DNA from: CAZVLE01 sp964627855
GTDB taxonomy: Bacteria; Bacillota; Dethiobacteria; DTU022
Assembly: GCA_964627855.1 (NCBI GenBank)
Contig: CAZVLE010000147.1
Span: forward strand, 1-30,887
DNA: 30,887 nt
Direction of reading: 5' to 3'
A program made the translations under genes and the position numbers. This document shows, piece by piece, positions 1 to 7,576 of the stretch. How positions within the stretch are numbered: position 1 is the stretch's first letter; every line of letters begins with the position of its first letter. The notes beneath the pieces were generated by a model that was not told where the DNA came from, made no database searches, and worked only from the letters and a program-made list of their open reading frames with translations.

Positions 1-12
1 ATCGCCCTTGAA

Positions 13-97
13 GCCTCAAAGATGGTTTTTGAGGCAGGAGCCTTTTAAGGGGCGCTTCGGGGCTCCTGCTTGGCATCACTTAAGTTTTCTGGTGATG
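13..97. other. Cluster of three hairpins, function unknown
   Basis: Three inverted repeats lie back to back. GCCTCAAA (13-20) pairs with TTTGAGGC (28-35). GCAGGAGCC (34-42) pairs perfectly with GGCTCCTGC (61-69). CATCAC (74-79) pairs with GTGATG (92-97). None is followed by a T-run on either strand, so they are not ordinary Rho-independent terminators. No convincing gene covers them, although a gene beyond the left edge cannot be excluded. I do not recognise a known RNA family here. Confidence 0.4.
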
Positions 98-200
98 GCT
101 GAGTGCTGAAAGTAACTGGTAGACTGGAAAAGCATAAAACCACCGCTGCAAAAAAAGGAGTTGACGTGCACTTCCATATCAGTGGCTCTATTATTGTTAT

Positions 201-216
201 TGTTTCACGTGAAACC
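201..216. promoter_or_regulatory. parS centromere site
   Basis: The sequence TGTTTCACGTGAAACC matches the B. subtilis parS consensus (TGTTTCACGTGAAACA) at 15 of 16 positions; only the last base differs. It is a palindrome and lies immediately downstream of the parB stop codon, about 7.4 kb from the DnaA box. It is the known loading site for ParB CTPase clamps, which spread and recruit SMC. It is the only such site I saw in the window. Confidence 0.93.
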
Positions 217-217
217 T

Positions 218-1084
218 TTACAGCCCTTCTGGCAGTAGTTTCCCAACGAGACGTTCCAGATCTTCGTCGCTATAGTAATATATTTCGATAGTTCCTCCGT
301 TTTTACTCTTCTTGAAAATCACTTTTGTTCCCAGGTTTCTCTGGATTTGCAATTGAAGTTCATCCAGTAGCGGATCTTTTTCAATTAAACTATCTTTGAG
401 ATTACTTCCTGATTGCTCGCTGTCGCTGGTCTTCGCAACCAGCTTCTCAACCTCCCGTGCAGAAAGGCCGTTCTTCACTATCATAGAAGCAGCCTCGTGC
501 TGCCGTTTAGGGTCATTTATGCTAAGCAGTGGTCTCGCCTGCCCTGCGGTAATCTCACCACTGTTTAAGTATTCAAGAATTTGCTCGGGTAAAGAAAGTA
601 ACCTGATACTGTTTGCTATTGTTGGCCTGCCTTTACCTAACCGCTTAGCCAGTTCTTCCTGGGTATAGCCGAACTCCTGCATGAGCCTTTTAAAAGCCTT
701 AGCTTCTTCGACAGGGTTCAGATCTTCACGTTGCAGGTTTTCAATCAATGCAATTTCAAGCAGTTCTTTCTGTTCTATAGTTTTTACTACAGCCGGTACT
801 GAACTAAGGCCTGCAATTTTTGCCGCCCGGCACCGCCTTTCGCCTGCAACCAGGTAATACTTCCCCGCTTCCTTAGCCGGAGATAAAACTACCGCCTGAA
901 TAACTCCGTATTCTTTAATTGAGATGGCAAGCTCTTTAAGTTTTTCCTGATTGAAAGTTTGGCGAGGTTGAAAAGGATTCGGCTCAATATTTTCAAGAGC
1001 AATTTCACTTACTTCTGCAGCACCTGCCATAACTTCAGGTATCAATGCTCCCAGGCCCTTACCCAATCTTCTTTTTTCTGTCAT
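218..1084 (-). CDS. parB: Chromosome partitioning protein ParB (Spo0J)
   Basis: ParB-family CTPase of 288 aa that binds parS and acts with ParA in origin segregation. The N-terminus carries the ParA-stimulating motif LGKGLGALIPE (residues 7-17). The CTP-binding ParB/Srx fold follows, with NPFQPR, the GERR box (GERRCRAAK) and ENLQREDLNPVEEA. The helix-turn-helix is near LAKRLGKGRPTIANSIRLL, and a C-terminal dimerisation segment ends the protein. The recognition positions read R (KGRPT) and G (TAGQAR), the parS-type residues described for ParB versus Noc. The start ATG overlaps the parA stop as ATGA, so the two genes are translationally coupled. A parS site lies directly behind the stop codon. 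Confidence 0.97.
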   Translation of the reverse strand: MTEKRRLGKGLGALIPEVMAGAAEVSEIALENIEPNPFQPRQTFNQEKLKELAISIKEYGVIQAVVLSPAKEAGKYYLVAGERRCRAAKIAGLSSVPAVVKTIEQKELLEIALIENLQREDLNPVEEAKAFKRLMQEFGYTQEELAKRLGKGRPTIANSIRLLSLPEQILEYLNSGEITAGQARPLLSINDPKRQHEAASMIVKNGLSAREVEKLVAKTSDSEQSGSNLKDSLIEKDPLLDELQLQIQRNLGTKVIFKKSKNGGTIEIYYYSDEDLERLVGKLLPEGL

Positions 1085-1839
1085 CTCTTTGCAACCTCCT
1101 TGGCCAGTGCCAGATGAAGTTCTGCTCCCTTGCTCCGCGGATCGTATTCAAGAATATGCTGCCCATAGCTGGGTGCTTCACTAAGCCGAACGTTACGAGG
1201 AATTATCGTTTTATAGACATATTGCTTAAAATAATTACGCACTTCCTCTGCGACTTGTTCGGAAAGATTTGTTCTGGGATCATACATTGTCAAAACTACT
1301 CCTTCGATACGAAGATCCTTGTTTAAATGTTTTCTTACAAGCGATATTGTATTCATTAACTGTCCCAAGCCTTCAAGTGCATAATATTCACATTGAATAG
1401 GTATTAATACTCCACTCGCAGCATTAAGCGCATTTAATGTAAGCAATCCAAGCGATGGTGGACAATCAATAAAAATAAAATGATAATCCTCCTTAACTGG
1501 CTCCAATGCTTTTTTTAGTTTTTCTTCGCGCGACACTTGCGAAACCAGTTCAATTTCTGCACCGGCCAACTGAATAGTAGCAGGAACAATGTCAAGGTTT
1601 TGCCATTTCGTTGACAATATGATATTTTTCAGCGGGAGTTCATCAATTAAAGCATTGTAAATGCAGGATTTGACATCGTTCTTTTTGATTCCAACACCGC
1701 TTGTTGTATTGCCCTGTGGATCAATGTCTAATAGCAGTACTTTAGCTCCCATTTTTGCTAAGGCTGCACTGAGGTTTATTGCTGTTGTTGTTTTACCAAC
1801 ACCGCCTTTTTGGTTTGCAATTGCAATAATCCGGGCCAT
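1081..1839 (-). CDS. parA: Chromosome partitioning ATPase ParA (Soj)
   Basis: ParA/MinD-type ATPase (252 aa from the chosen start) that works with ParB in origin segregation and, in Bacillus, regulates DnaA. The deviant Walker A motif KGGVGKTT is near residues 10-17, DIDPQGN gives the A' motif, and IDCPPSLGLLTLNAL is the Walker B region. The open frame reaches a GTG at 1854, but that GTG lies inside the purine-rich ribosome-binding site GGTGGGAG. I therefore choose the ATG at 1837-1839, giving MARIIAIANQ, which is the usual N-terminus. parA is first in the parA-parB pair and overlaps parB by four bases. The 203-bp gap upstream, to noc, probably holds its promoter, but I could not define one. 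Confidence 0.96.
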   Translation of the reverse strand: MARIIAIANQKGGVGKTTTAINLSAALAKMGAKVLLLDIDPQGNTTSGVGIKKNDVKSCIYNALIDELPLKNIILSTKWQNLDIVPATIQLAGAEIELVSQVSREEKLKKALEPVKEDYHFIFIDCPPSLGLLTLNALNAASGVLIPIQCEYYALEGLGQLMNTISLVRKHLNKDLRIEGVVLTMYDPRTNLSEQVAEEVRNYFKQYVYKTIIPRNVRLSEAPSYGQHILEYDPRSKGAELHLALAKEVAKR

Positions 1840-2042
1840 TTTTATCTCTCCCACCTGGCTTAGTTTTTCTCATAATGCTTATTTTATAACTGCTCACCTA
1901 TAGTTTAGGTGTTCAGCTGCTCCAGGGTGTCCGGGCTGCTGCTCCGAATTTATGGGCAGCGCGGATATTTTGGAACGGGCAAACACTATTGTCATATTCC
2001 GGACTGAGCAGTAATTTAATTTCTAATAATTTACTTTCCTGA

Positions 2043-2897
2043 TCATTTAGGCTCTATCATTTCTCTGGTCAGGCGAATGGTAACCTCAATGCTGTCATTT
2101 TCGATCTTTTCGCTCACTTCCGGATAGAGACCACAACTCTGAATGATGTTTACAGCTTCCCGGATCGTGTTGAGAACTATGCGAAGATCCTTAATAATAG
2201 TTTTGCTTTTTCTTGATTTTTTCTTTTCGCCATTGCCCTCTTTTAGCTTATTTACTCTTTTTTCTGACTGGTTAACTGTCAGCCCTCTCTCAATAATCTC
2301 ATCTATCATCTCAAGCTGTGATTTTTCAGAATCCAACCTTAACAATGTTCGAGCGTGCCTTTCTGTTAGTCCGTTTTCCAGTATTAGTTTTCTTACCTTT
2401 GCGGGCAGCTTGAGTAACCTAACTTTATTGGCAATGGTAGACTGGCTTTTCCCCAGTTTTTTTGCTAAATCCTCCTGAGTCAGTTTAAAATTATCCATCA
2501 AGCTCACATAGCCAGCTGCCTCTTCGATAAAATTAAGGTTTTCTCTCTGTAGATTCTCAATTAGCGCAATAGTAGCCATATCATTATCGGAGAGTTGCTT
2601 TACTGTTGCCGTTATTTTTTGCCAGCCAAGACTTCGACAAGCGATTAGTCTTCTCTCGCCTGCTGCCAGTTCATATTTCGCCCCTCTTCTTCGTACTACT
2701 ATCGGCTGAATGAGGCCGCTGCTTTTTATAGATTGTGCCAGTTCATCAATCTTATCTTTGGCAATCTCTCGACGCGGCTGAAATGGGTTGGCCTCTATTT
2801 TCTCGATGTCGATAGCTAGAATTTTTTCTGCTGCAACCGTTACCTGATCCAGGCTATTTTTATTAAACCATTCCCGCTCAATCTTATCGTCCATCAT
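2043..2897 (-). CDS. noc: Nucleoid occlusion protein Noc (ParB family)
   Basis: Second ParB-family protein (284 aa), between rsmG and parA exactly as noc is in Bacillus. It contains NPFQPRRE, GERRLIACRSLGW, ENLQRENLNFIEEA and a helix-turn-helix with LGKSQSTIANKVRLLKLP. Q and K in KSQSTIANK and R in TERHAR correspond to residues reported to switch specificity from parS to the Noc site, so Noc rather than a duplicate ParB is likely. Family knowledge: Noc binds dispersed NBS sites and the membrane and blocks FtsZ assembly over the nucleoid. Its first ~25 residues are only weakly amphipathic, so membrane binding is not evident from sequence. The first ATG has AAGGA seven bases upstream. Confidence 0.9.
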   Translation of the reverse strand: MMDDKIEREWFNKNSLDQVTVAAEKILAIDIEKIEANPFQPRREIAKDKIDELAQSIKSSGLIQPIVVRRRGAKYELAAGERRLIACRSLGWQKITATVKQLSDNDMATIALIENLQRENLNFIEEAAGYVSLMDNFKLTQEDLAKKLGKSQSTIANKVRLLKLPAKVRKLILENGLTERHARTLLRLDSEKSQLEMIDEIIERGLTVNQSEKRVNKLKEGNGEKKKSRKSKTIIKDLRIVLNTIREAVNIIQSCGLYPEVSEKIENDSIEVTIRLTREMIEPK

Positions 2898-2967
2898 ATC
2901 ATCATCCTTTATTATTTCTGCATTTTTAAATTTGACAGTCGTCTATGCTTTCCTTCATTGTCACTAG

Positions 2968-2995
2968 AAAAAAGAGCCTTTTTATAAAAGTGGCT
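2968..2995 (-). terminator. Rho-independent terminator of rsmG
   Basis: On the minus strand AGCC (2992-2995) pairs with GGCT (2975-2978), with the self-complementary TTTTATAAAA between them. Six Ts follow (forward As 2968-2973). The hairpin overlaps the rsmG stop codon. It would separate rsmG from noc, implying that noc has its own promoter in the remaining ~70 bp or inside rsmG. Confidence 0.55.
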
Positions 2996-3710
2996 TTTTT
3001 TGAGGCTTACCTGGAGCTCTTGGATACTCTGGAGGTGTATGGTCAGTTTTTTCTACTAAGAAGAGTGTTCTTTTTTCTCCTGTTGGCAGCTGGTAAGAGA
3101 AATCATTTGCTATTTGTCCCCCACATATTTGAAGCGCCTTCCCTGCCAGCCTTGCTTCCTCGTATCCTTGTGGTCCCTTGTAGAACAACGCTACCCCCCC
3201 GATTTTAAGCAGAGGTAATGCAATTTCTACCAGCACTGCAATACTTGCAACCGCTTTGCAAACCAGTTGAGCATATTGTTCGCGGTGTTGTATGCTATTC
3301 GCAAATTCTTCTGCGCGGCCATGTAATATAAATACATTTTCCAACTTTAATTTTTCTGATGCCATTGCTAAAAATTCTGCCTTTCTCTTATTGGCCTCCA
3401 GCAGGTACATCTGAAGATCCGGCTGCAATATTTTTATAGGTATCCCCGGCAAGCCTGCTCCGCTGCCCAGATCAACTGTCTTAACTCCATCTCTAAAATC
3501 TAACAGCTGCAACGGATATATGCAGTCATAGATTTGTTTAAAAACTAAACCCTCCCTGGTCTTCTCCCCAGTTAATCGTTGTTTTTTCAAACCCTCCATG
3601 AGAAGCTGCACATATCTCTGGAGCTTAATTTTCTGCTCAATGTTCCACTCTAGTCGAAGCATGAACATCAACTGATCAATAAGACAAGAGCTGTCATCCA
3701 GAGAAGGCAA
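2982..3710 (-). CDS. rsmG: 16S rRNA (guanine527-N7)-methyltransferase RsmG (GidB)
   Basis: SAM-dependent methyltransferase (242 aa) that makes m7G527 in 16S rRNA. The Rossmann SAM motif VDLGSGAGLPGIPI begins near residue 79, followed by LLEANKRKAEFL and the family tail YPRAPGKPQKKPL. The usual NLTAI segment reads QRLTGE, and the usual catalytic-region RAVA reads KAVA, so this is a divergent member. The start is a TTG; AAGGAG lies 12 bases upstream and the length then fits the family (about 240 aa), while the first internal ATGs would trim the N-terminal helix. It lies downstream of mnmE, but the usual mnmG between them is missing. Confidence 0.93.
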   Translation of the reverse strand: MPSLDDSSCLIDQLMFMLRLEWNIEQKIKLQRYVQLLMEGLKKQRLTGEKTREGLVFKQIYDCIYPLQLLDFRDGVKTVDLGSGAGLPGIPIKILQPDLQMYLLEANKRKAEFLAMASEKLKLENVFILHGRAEEFANSIQHREQYAQLVCKAVASIAVLVEIALPLLKIGGVALFYKGPQGYEEARLAGKALQICGGQIANDFSYQLPTGEKRTLFLVEKTDHTPPEYPRAPGKPQKKPLL

Positions 3711-3771
3711 TCCTCAATATCTCTCCTTCATTAGTAATAGTTATTCCACTTTATTGCTAAGACATTTGCAC

Positions 3772-5166
3772 TTATTTCCCCAGGCAAAATTCACTGAATA
3801 CCTTATCTAGCAAGTCTTCGTTTACCGTATCCCCGGTAATTTCTCCCATTTTTTCCCATGCATTTTGCAGCTCCAGGCTGACTAATTCGATTGGTTGATT
3901 ATTTACTACATCAAGGGCGTTTTTCATAAAATCTATAGCTTCACTTAAAACCTCTTCATGCCTGACAGAGAACATATAATTGTTTTCAGTATTAGTATTG
4001 AACAATAAATCCAATTGCCTGCTTACAGCTTCTTCGAGTTGAAGTATCCCCTCTTCACGGATAGCAGATGTATAGATAATTTCAATGCCAGGTAAGATTT
4101 TTTCCAGGTCAACAGCTAGGATCTTCTGTTTAAGGTCACTTTTATTGATTACCGCAACAAGTGCTTGACTATCATTTGACATGCCAGCTATTTCAAGGTC
4201 CTGATCCGACAAAGAAGTCGAGCCGTCAAATACCATCAGGATCATTTTTGCCTCCTGGGCAGCTCTACGGGTTCTTTCTATACCCTCCCTTTCGACAGGA
4301 TCATCACTTCCCTGTATTCCAGCCGTATCAATAAGCTTAATTGGGTAGCCGCCCAGATTCAAATATCCTTCCAGTAAATCTCGCGTGGTCCCCGGTATTT
4401 CATGTACAATAGCTCTTTTCTGCCTTAGTAAAGCATTGAGCAGCGATGATTTACCAACGTTAGGCCTGCCGATGATGGCTACAGCAACTCCCTCCTGATA
4501 AGCGCGGTTTCTGCTGATACCCAGTATCAACTTTTCGAGACGAGAGAGTATTTGTCTGATGGCCATCTTCAAGGCGTCCTGTCTTAATGGTTCTTCCTCG
4601 GCAGAAAATTCTTCCGGGTAGTCTATTGAAGCCTCTAAGGGGGCGCGTACGACGTTAATGTCTGATCTTATTTCCTCAATCTTTTGCGTTAATTCTCCCT
4701 GCATGGCTTTTGCTGCAGCCTTCATTGCCTCTTCCGAACGAGCCTTAATGATATTCATCACTGCTTCTGCCTGGCTGAGATCTATACGCCCATTAATAAA
4801 AGCTCGTTTTGTAAACTCGCCTGGCCCGGCAATCCGTGCTCCGTTATTCAACACCAATTTTAATATTGCGCGTAATGTATATATGCCGCTATGACAATTG
4901 ATTTCAACGACATCTTCCCTAGTATAAGTAAAAGGGGCAGGCATAAACGTCACGAGAACTTCATCAATCACTGTTTCGCTATTGTCCTTTATAATTCCGT
5001 GATATAGTTTTCTTGGCTCAGGAAAGCGATCGGGGTCTGATTTGCTGGGGCAAAATAACCTACCGGCAATCTGATAAGCATCTGGCCCGCTTAAGCGGAC
5101 AATGCCTATGCCACCTTCCCCAAGCGGGGTGCTTATAGCTGCAATTGTATCTTTTTCCAAAAACAT
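3772..5166 (-). CDS. mnmE: tRNA modification GTPase MnmE (TrmE)
   Basis: GTPase (464 aa) that, with MnmG, installs the (carboxymethyl)aminomethyl group at U34 of certain tRNAs. The N-terminal formyl-THF-binding domain starts with TIAAISTPLGEGGIGIVRLS. The G domain has GRPNVGKSS (233-241), PGTTRD (258-263), DTAGI (280-284) and NKSD (~341). The C-terminus ends in FCLGK, whose Cys is the conserved catalytic-loop residue. The start matches the family. Only 25 bp separate it from a strong terminator behind jag, so its promoter must lie inside jag, or it depends on readthrough. mnmG is not adjacent. Confidence 0.97.
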   Translation of the reverse strand: MFLEKDTIAAISTPLGEGGIGIVRLSGPDAYQIAGRLFCPSKSDPDRFPEPRKLYHGIIKDNSETVIDEVLVTFMPAPFTYTREDVVEINCHSGIYTLRAILKLVLNNGARIAGPGEFTKRAFINGRIDLSQAEAVMNIIKARSEEAMKAAAKAMQGELTQKIEEIRSDINVVRAPLEASIDYPEEFSAEEEPLRQDALKMAIRQILSRLEKLILGISRNRAYQEGVAVAIIGRPNVGKSSLLNALLRQKRAIVHEIPGTTRDLLEGYLNLGGYPIKLIDTAGIQGSDDPVEREGIERTRRAAQEAKMILMVFDGSTSLSDQDLEIAGMSNDSQALVAVINKSDLKQKILAVDLEKILPGIEIIYTSAIREEGILQLEEAVSRQLDLLFNTNTENNYMFSVRHEEVLSEAIDFMKNALDVVNNQPIELVSLELQNAWEKMGEITGDTVNEDLLDKVFSEFCLGK

Positions 5167-5190
5167 TTGATTCCCCCAACCCTACGCATT

Positions 5191-5218
5191 AAAAAACCGC
5201 CCCTACTGCGGGGCGGTT
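5191..5218 (-). terminator. Strong Rho-independent terminator behind jag
   Basis: AACCGCCCC (5195-5203) and GGGGCGGTT (5210-5218) form a perfect 9-bp GC-rich stem with a six-base loop. On the minus strand it runs directly into a T-run (forward As 5191-5196). It lies 13 bp behind the jag stop and ends the rpmH-jag operon. Confidence 0.92.
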
Positions 5219-5231
5219 CAAAAAACAACAC

Positions 5232-5852
5232 CTATATTGGCGCTACAACAACCTTCCTGTAAGGTTCCTCACCATCGCTGTATGTTCTGACGTCCGGGTA
5301 GTTTTGAAGGGCAATATGAATAATTCTTCTTTCCTGTGGAGACATTGGTTCCAATGCCTGTTCATATCCCTCCTGGCTGACTTTCCTTGCTATACTTTTT
5401 GCCAGTTGAGTAAGCGTTTTTTCTCTTCTAACCCGGTAGTTTTCTATATCCAGGACCACCATCTTATTCAAGTTGGAAAACTGCCTTCTAATAACAACGT
5501 TTAAAATATATTGCAGGTCGCTCAAAGTTTTCCCACGTCGCCCAATCAGCACCCCGACATCCTGACCACTGATATTAATTGCCAATTTTTCATGGTCTTC
5601 TTCAACGGCAACTGATCCATCAACATCCACTAAATCCATTACTTCTCGCATAAATATTGTAAGGTATTCTTTTGGTGCCTTGGAAGTTTTTACCACCACC
5701 CTGGCTTCTTTGCTTCCCAACAATCCTAAGATACCCTGTGATGGTTCATCTTTAACTTCGATTAAGGCATTTTCTTTTTTTATGCCAAGCTCTGTTAGTG
5801 CCTTTGTCACCGCTTCTTCAATTGTACGGCCTGTTACTTCATACTCACTCAT
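5232..5852 (-). CDS. jag: RNA-binding protein Jag (KhpB/EloR)
   Basis: SpoIIIJ-associated protein of 206 aa. It has the N-terminal Jag domain (YEVTGRTIEEAVTKAL, residues 4-19, through GILGLLG at 40-46). A KH domain follows with the GxxG loop IGRRG (103-107), and then an R3H domain (MSPQERRIIHIAL, ~169-181). Family knowledge: it is an RNA-binding partner of KhpA affecting cell-wall elongation and division genes. The ATG overlaps the yidC stop as ATGA, so it is translationally coupled to the insertase. It is the last gene of the operon, before a strong terminator. Confidence 0.95.
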   Translation of the reverse strand: MSEYEVTGRTIEEAVTKALTELGIKKENALIEVKDEPSQGILGLLGSKEARVVVKTSKAPKEYLTIFMREVMDLVDVDGSVAVEEDHEKLAINISGQDVGVLIGRRGKTLSDLQYILNVVIRRQFSNLNKMVVLDIENYRVRREKTLTQLAKSIARKVSQEGYEQALEPMSPQERRIIHIALQNYPDVRTYSDGEEPYRKVVVAPI

Positions 5853-6703
5853 TTCTTGCCCTTTCTTTTTTTTGCCTTAGTTTTACCCTCTTTAGGCTTT
5901 GCTTTCTGTTTGGTTTCTTTTTGATCCATATTTTTATTTTTTTTTCCATCTTTAATTGGGCTTTCTAGCTTCTCATTGCTGCTTTCTGACTTCTCTGTTG
6001 CATTATCAGTAGTTTTCTGAGGTGTCGATTCTTTTAACTTATCAAGATAAGTTATAAACTTATGTTGACCTATAGAAAATACATTATTCATGGTCCAATA
6101 AATAACCAGGCCCACGGGAAAACTAAAGCTAAATACTGTTATCATCACCGGCATCATGTACATAAGCATTTTCTGACTACTGTCTGCCGGCATGGACATT
6201 TTCGAATAAAGGTATGTTGTGGCCCCCGCGATCAATGGGAAAATATAATAAATACTAATATTGCTTAAAAAGGTATCGAACCCAACTGTTGGTACTGCGA
6301 GTAAATCGATTAATTCCGCTCTTTGAAATAAATATGGGTTAATCACTGCCATGTCAAGGTATACATCTGGCTCCTGTAAAAGCCTGAATATGCCTATCAA
6401 TATAGGAAACTGAACCAGTAATGGCAGGCAACCCGCCATCGGGTTCATGTTGTTTTCCCGCATAAACTCTGTTACAGCTTTATTTTGTTTTTCCTTGTCA
6501 TCCTTATATTTCTGCTGTATCTTTTTCAGTTCCGGCTGTAGCACCTGCATTCGCTTGGCCGATTGAATCTGCTTGTTGTTCAAAGGGAAGGTAACCAGCT
6601 TGACCATTATTGTCATGATAATTATAGCCAAACCAAGGTTTGGTATATAATCATAAATAAAACTGATCAGAACACTGAAAAACTGTGCAATTGCAGCAAT
6701 CAT
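5849..6703 (-). CDS. yidC: Membrane protein insertase YidC/Oxa1 (SpoIIIJ type)
   Basis: Inner-membrane insertase of 284 aa, the short Gram-positive form without the large periplasmic domain. Hydrophobic segments lie at about 3-18, 22-40, 95-110, 146-165 and 180-207. The cytoplasmic hairpin contains QSAKRMQVLQPELKKIQQKYK and MNPMAGCLPLLVQFPI, both family hallmarks. The conserved hydrophilic-groove Arg of Bacillus SpoIIIJ appears as Lys35 (IMVKLVTFPL). No lipobox Cys is visible at the N-terminus. The C-terminal ~60 residues are very Lys-rich, as in ribosome-binding tails. AGGAGG precedes the ATG. Confidence 0.95.
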   Translation of the reverse strand: MIAAIAQFFSVLISFIYDYIPNLGLAIIIMTIMVKLVTFPLNNKQIQSAKRMQVLQPELKKIQQKYKDDKEKQNKAVTEFMRENNMNPMAGCLPLLVQFPILIGIFRLLQEPDVYLDMAVINPYLFQRAELIDLLAVPTVGFDTFLSNISIYYIFPLIAGATTYLYSKMSMPADSSQKMLMYMMPVMITVFSFSFPVGLVIYWTMNNVFSIGQHKFITYLDKLKESTPQKTTDNATEKSESSNEKLESPIKDGKKNKNMDQKETKQKAKPKEGKTKAKKRKGKK

Positions 6704-6725
6704 TTACTGTCCTCCTACCTGATTA

Positions 6726-6986
6726 TTACTCAACAGGATTATAGCCACCGGCATTGAAGGGATGACAACGAGCTAACCTTTTTAAGCCCATAACTACTCC
6801 TTTTGGAAAACCATGTTTCCGTAAAGCTTCGTATGTATATTGTGAGCAGGAAGGATAGAATCGGCATACCTGAGGCTTTAGCGGGGAAATAAACTTCCTA
6901 TAAAACCCAATTAGCGCTAAACATAAGTTCGTCGCGAGGCATTCCGTCACTTTTATTATTTTAAAAGCAGTTTTCCTTTCCGGCAA
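6726..6986 (-). CDS. yidD: Membrane protein insertion efficiency factor YidD
   Basis: Small (86 aa) membrane-associated protein thought to assist YidC-dependent insertion. The family signature is complete: YRKFISPLKPQVCRFYPSCS, then YTYEALRKHGFPKG and RLARCHPFNAGGYNPVE. The start is a TTG lying inside the 3' end of rnpA (31-base overlap), with AAGGAG 11 bases upstream. A GTG at codon 13 lacks any ribosome-binding site, so TTG is preferred. It lies between rnpA and yidC, as in many bacteria. Confidence 0.93.
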   Translation of the reverse strand: MPERKTAFKIIKVTECLATNLCLALIGFYRKFISPLKPQVCRFYPSCSQYTYEALRKHGFPKGVVMGLKRLARCHPFNAGGYNPVE

Positions 6987-7291
6987 AGATTATGCAACTC
7001 CTTACATGCTTCCTGAAAAGAAACATTAGCTGCCGGTTTTCGTGCAATAATGACAAAATCATATCCCTTACAGAGTTGATCTTCAATACTAACAAAGGCT
7101 TCCCTATATAGCCTTTTAATGCGGTTTCGAATAACACTTTTACCAACTTTCTTGCTAATCGAAAATCCAACTCTATTAATGGTAGTTCCGTTCAGACAGT
7201 AATAAAGGACGATATTTTTTGATACCACCGTCCTGCCGTAACGATATACCCTTTTAAAATCCCAGTTTTTTTTTAGCTTGCTCCAGCCCAT
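6956..7291 (-). CDS. rnpA: Ribonuclease P protein component
   Basis: Protein subunit (111 aa) of RNase P, which matures tRNA 5' ends with the catalytic RNA (rnpB is not in this window). The RNR region reads GFSISKKVGKSVIRNRIKRL, preceded by FKRVYRYGR and followed by the conserved acidic/hydrophobic helix and GYDFVIIARKPA. The ATG lies 9 bp behind rpmH with only a weak ribosome-binding site (CTGAAG), so coupling to rpmH translation is likely. Confidence 0.96.
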   Translation of the reverse strand: MGWSKLKKNWDFKRVYRYGRTVVSKNIVLYYCLNGTTINRVGFSISKKVGKSVIRNRIKRLYREAFVSIEDQLCKGYDFVIIARKPAANVSFQEACKELHNLCRKGKLLLK

Positions 7292-7300
7292 CTATAAGCT

Positions 7301-7435
7301 TCAGGCGCTGAGTTTCTTACGCATTTTTTGTCTTCTTCTTCTAAGAACCTGCCTTCCGGCCTGGTTTTTCATCCTTTTCAAAAACCCGTGCAGTCTTTTC
7401 CTTTTTCTTTTTTTTGGTTGATAAGTTCTTTTCAT
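7301..7435 (-). CDS. rpmH: 50S ribosomal protein L34
   Basis: A 44-aa reading frame begins MKRTYQPKKRKRKR, continues HGFLKRMKNQAGRQVLRRRR and ends RKKLSA. This is the complete L34 pattern, very rich in Arg and Lys. It is the first gene of the operon, directly behind a consensus promoter, and sits beside the origin as in nearly all bacteria. It is short enough to be missed by length-filtered gene callers. Confidence 0.98.
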   Translation of the reverse strand: MKRTYQPKKRKRKRLHGFLKRMKNQAGRQVLRRRRQKMRKKLSA

Positions 7436-7470
7436 TATTAACCCCTTTAGCTTTGTTATATTGTAAAAAA

Positions 7471-7500
7471 ATTATACAGTAATAAAAGAGAAGGTGTCAA
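7471..7500 (-). promoter_or_regulatory. Consensus sigma-A promoter of rpmH-rnpA-yidD-yidC-jag
   Basis: On the minus strand a perfect -35 TTGACA (7495-7500) and a perfect -10 TATAAT (7471-7476) are separated by 18 bp. The predicted start is about 30 bp before the rpmH ATG. It faces away from dnaA and from oriC. Confidence 0.92.
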
Positions 7501-7576
7501 GGTAAACAGGCTTGTTGTTTATTTTCATATTAATAAACAGCACTTATTGTTTTTTCTACAGTCAATAAGTTTTCTT

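Noticed and set aside
103..291. 62-codon plus-strand frame over parS and the parB end
   Set aside because: GTG start without ribosome-binding site, antisense to the conserved ParB C-terminus and running through parS.
1840..1854. Upstream GTG start for parA
   Set aside because: The GTG is part of the ribosome-binding site of the ATG at 1839; the five extra residues are not family-typical.
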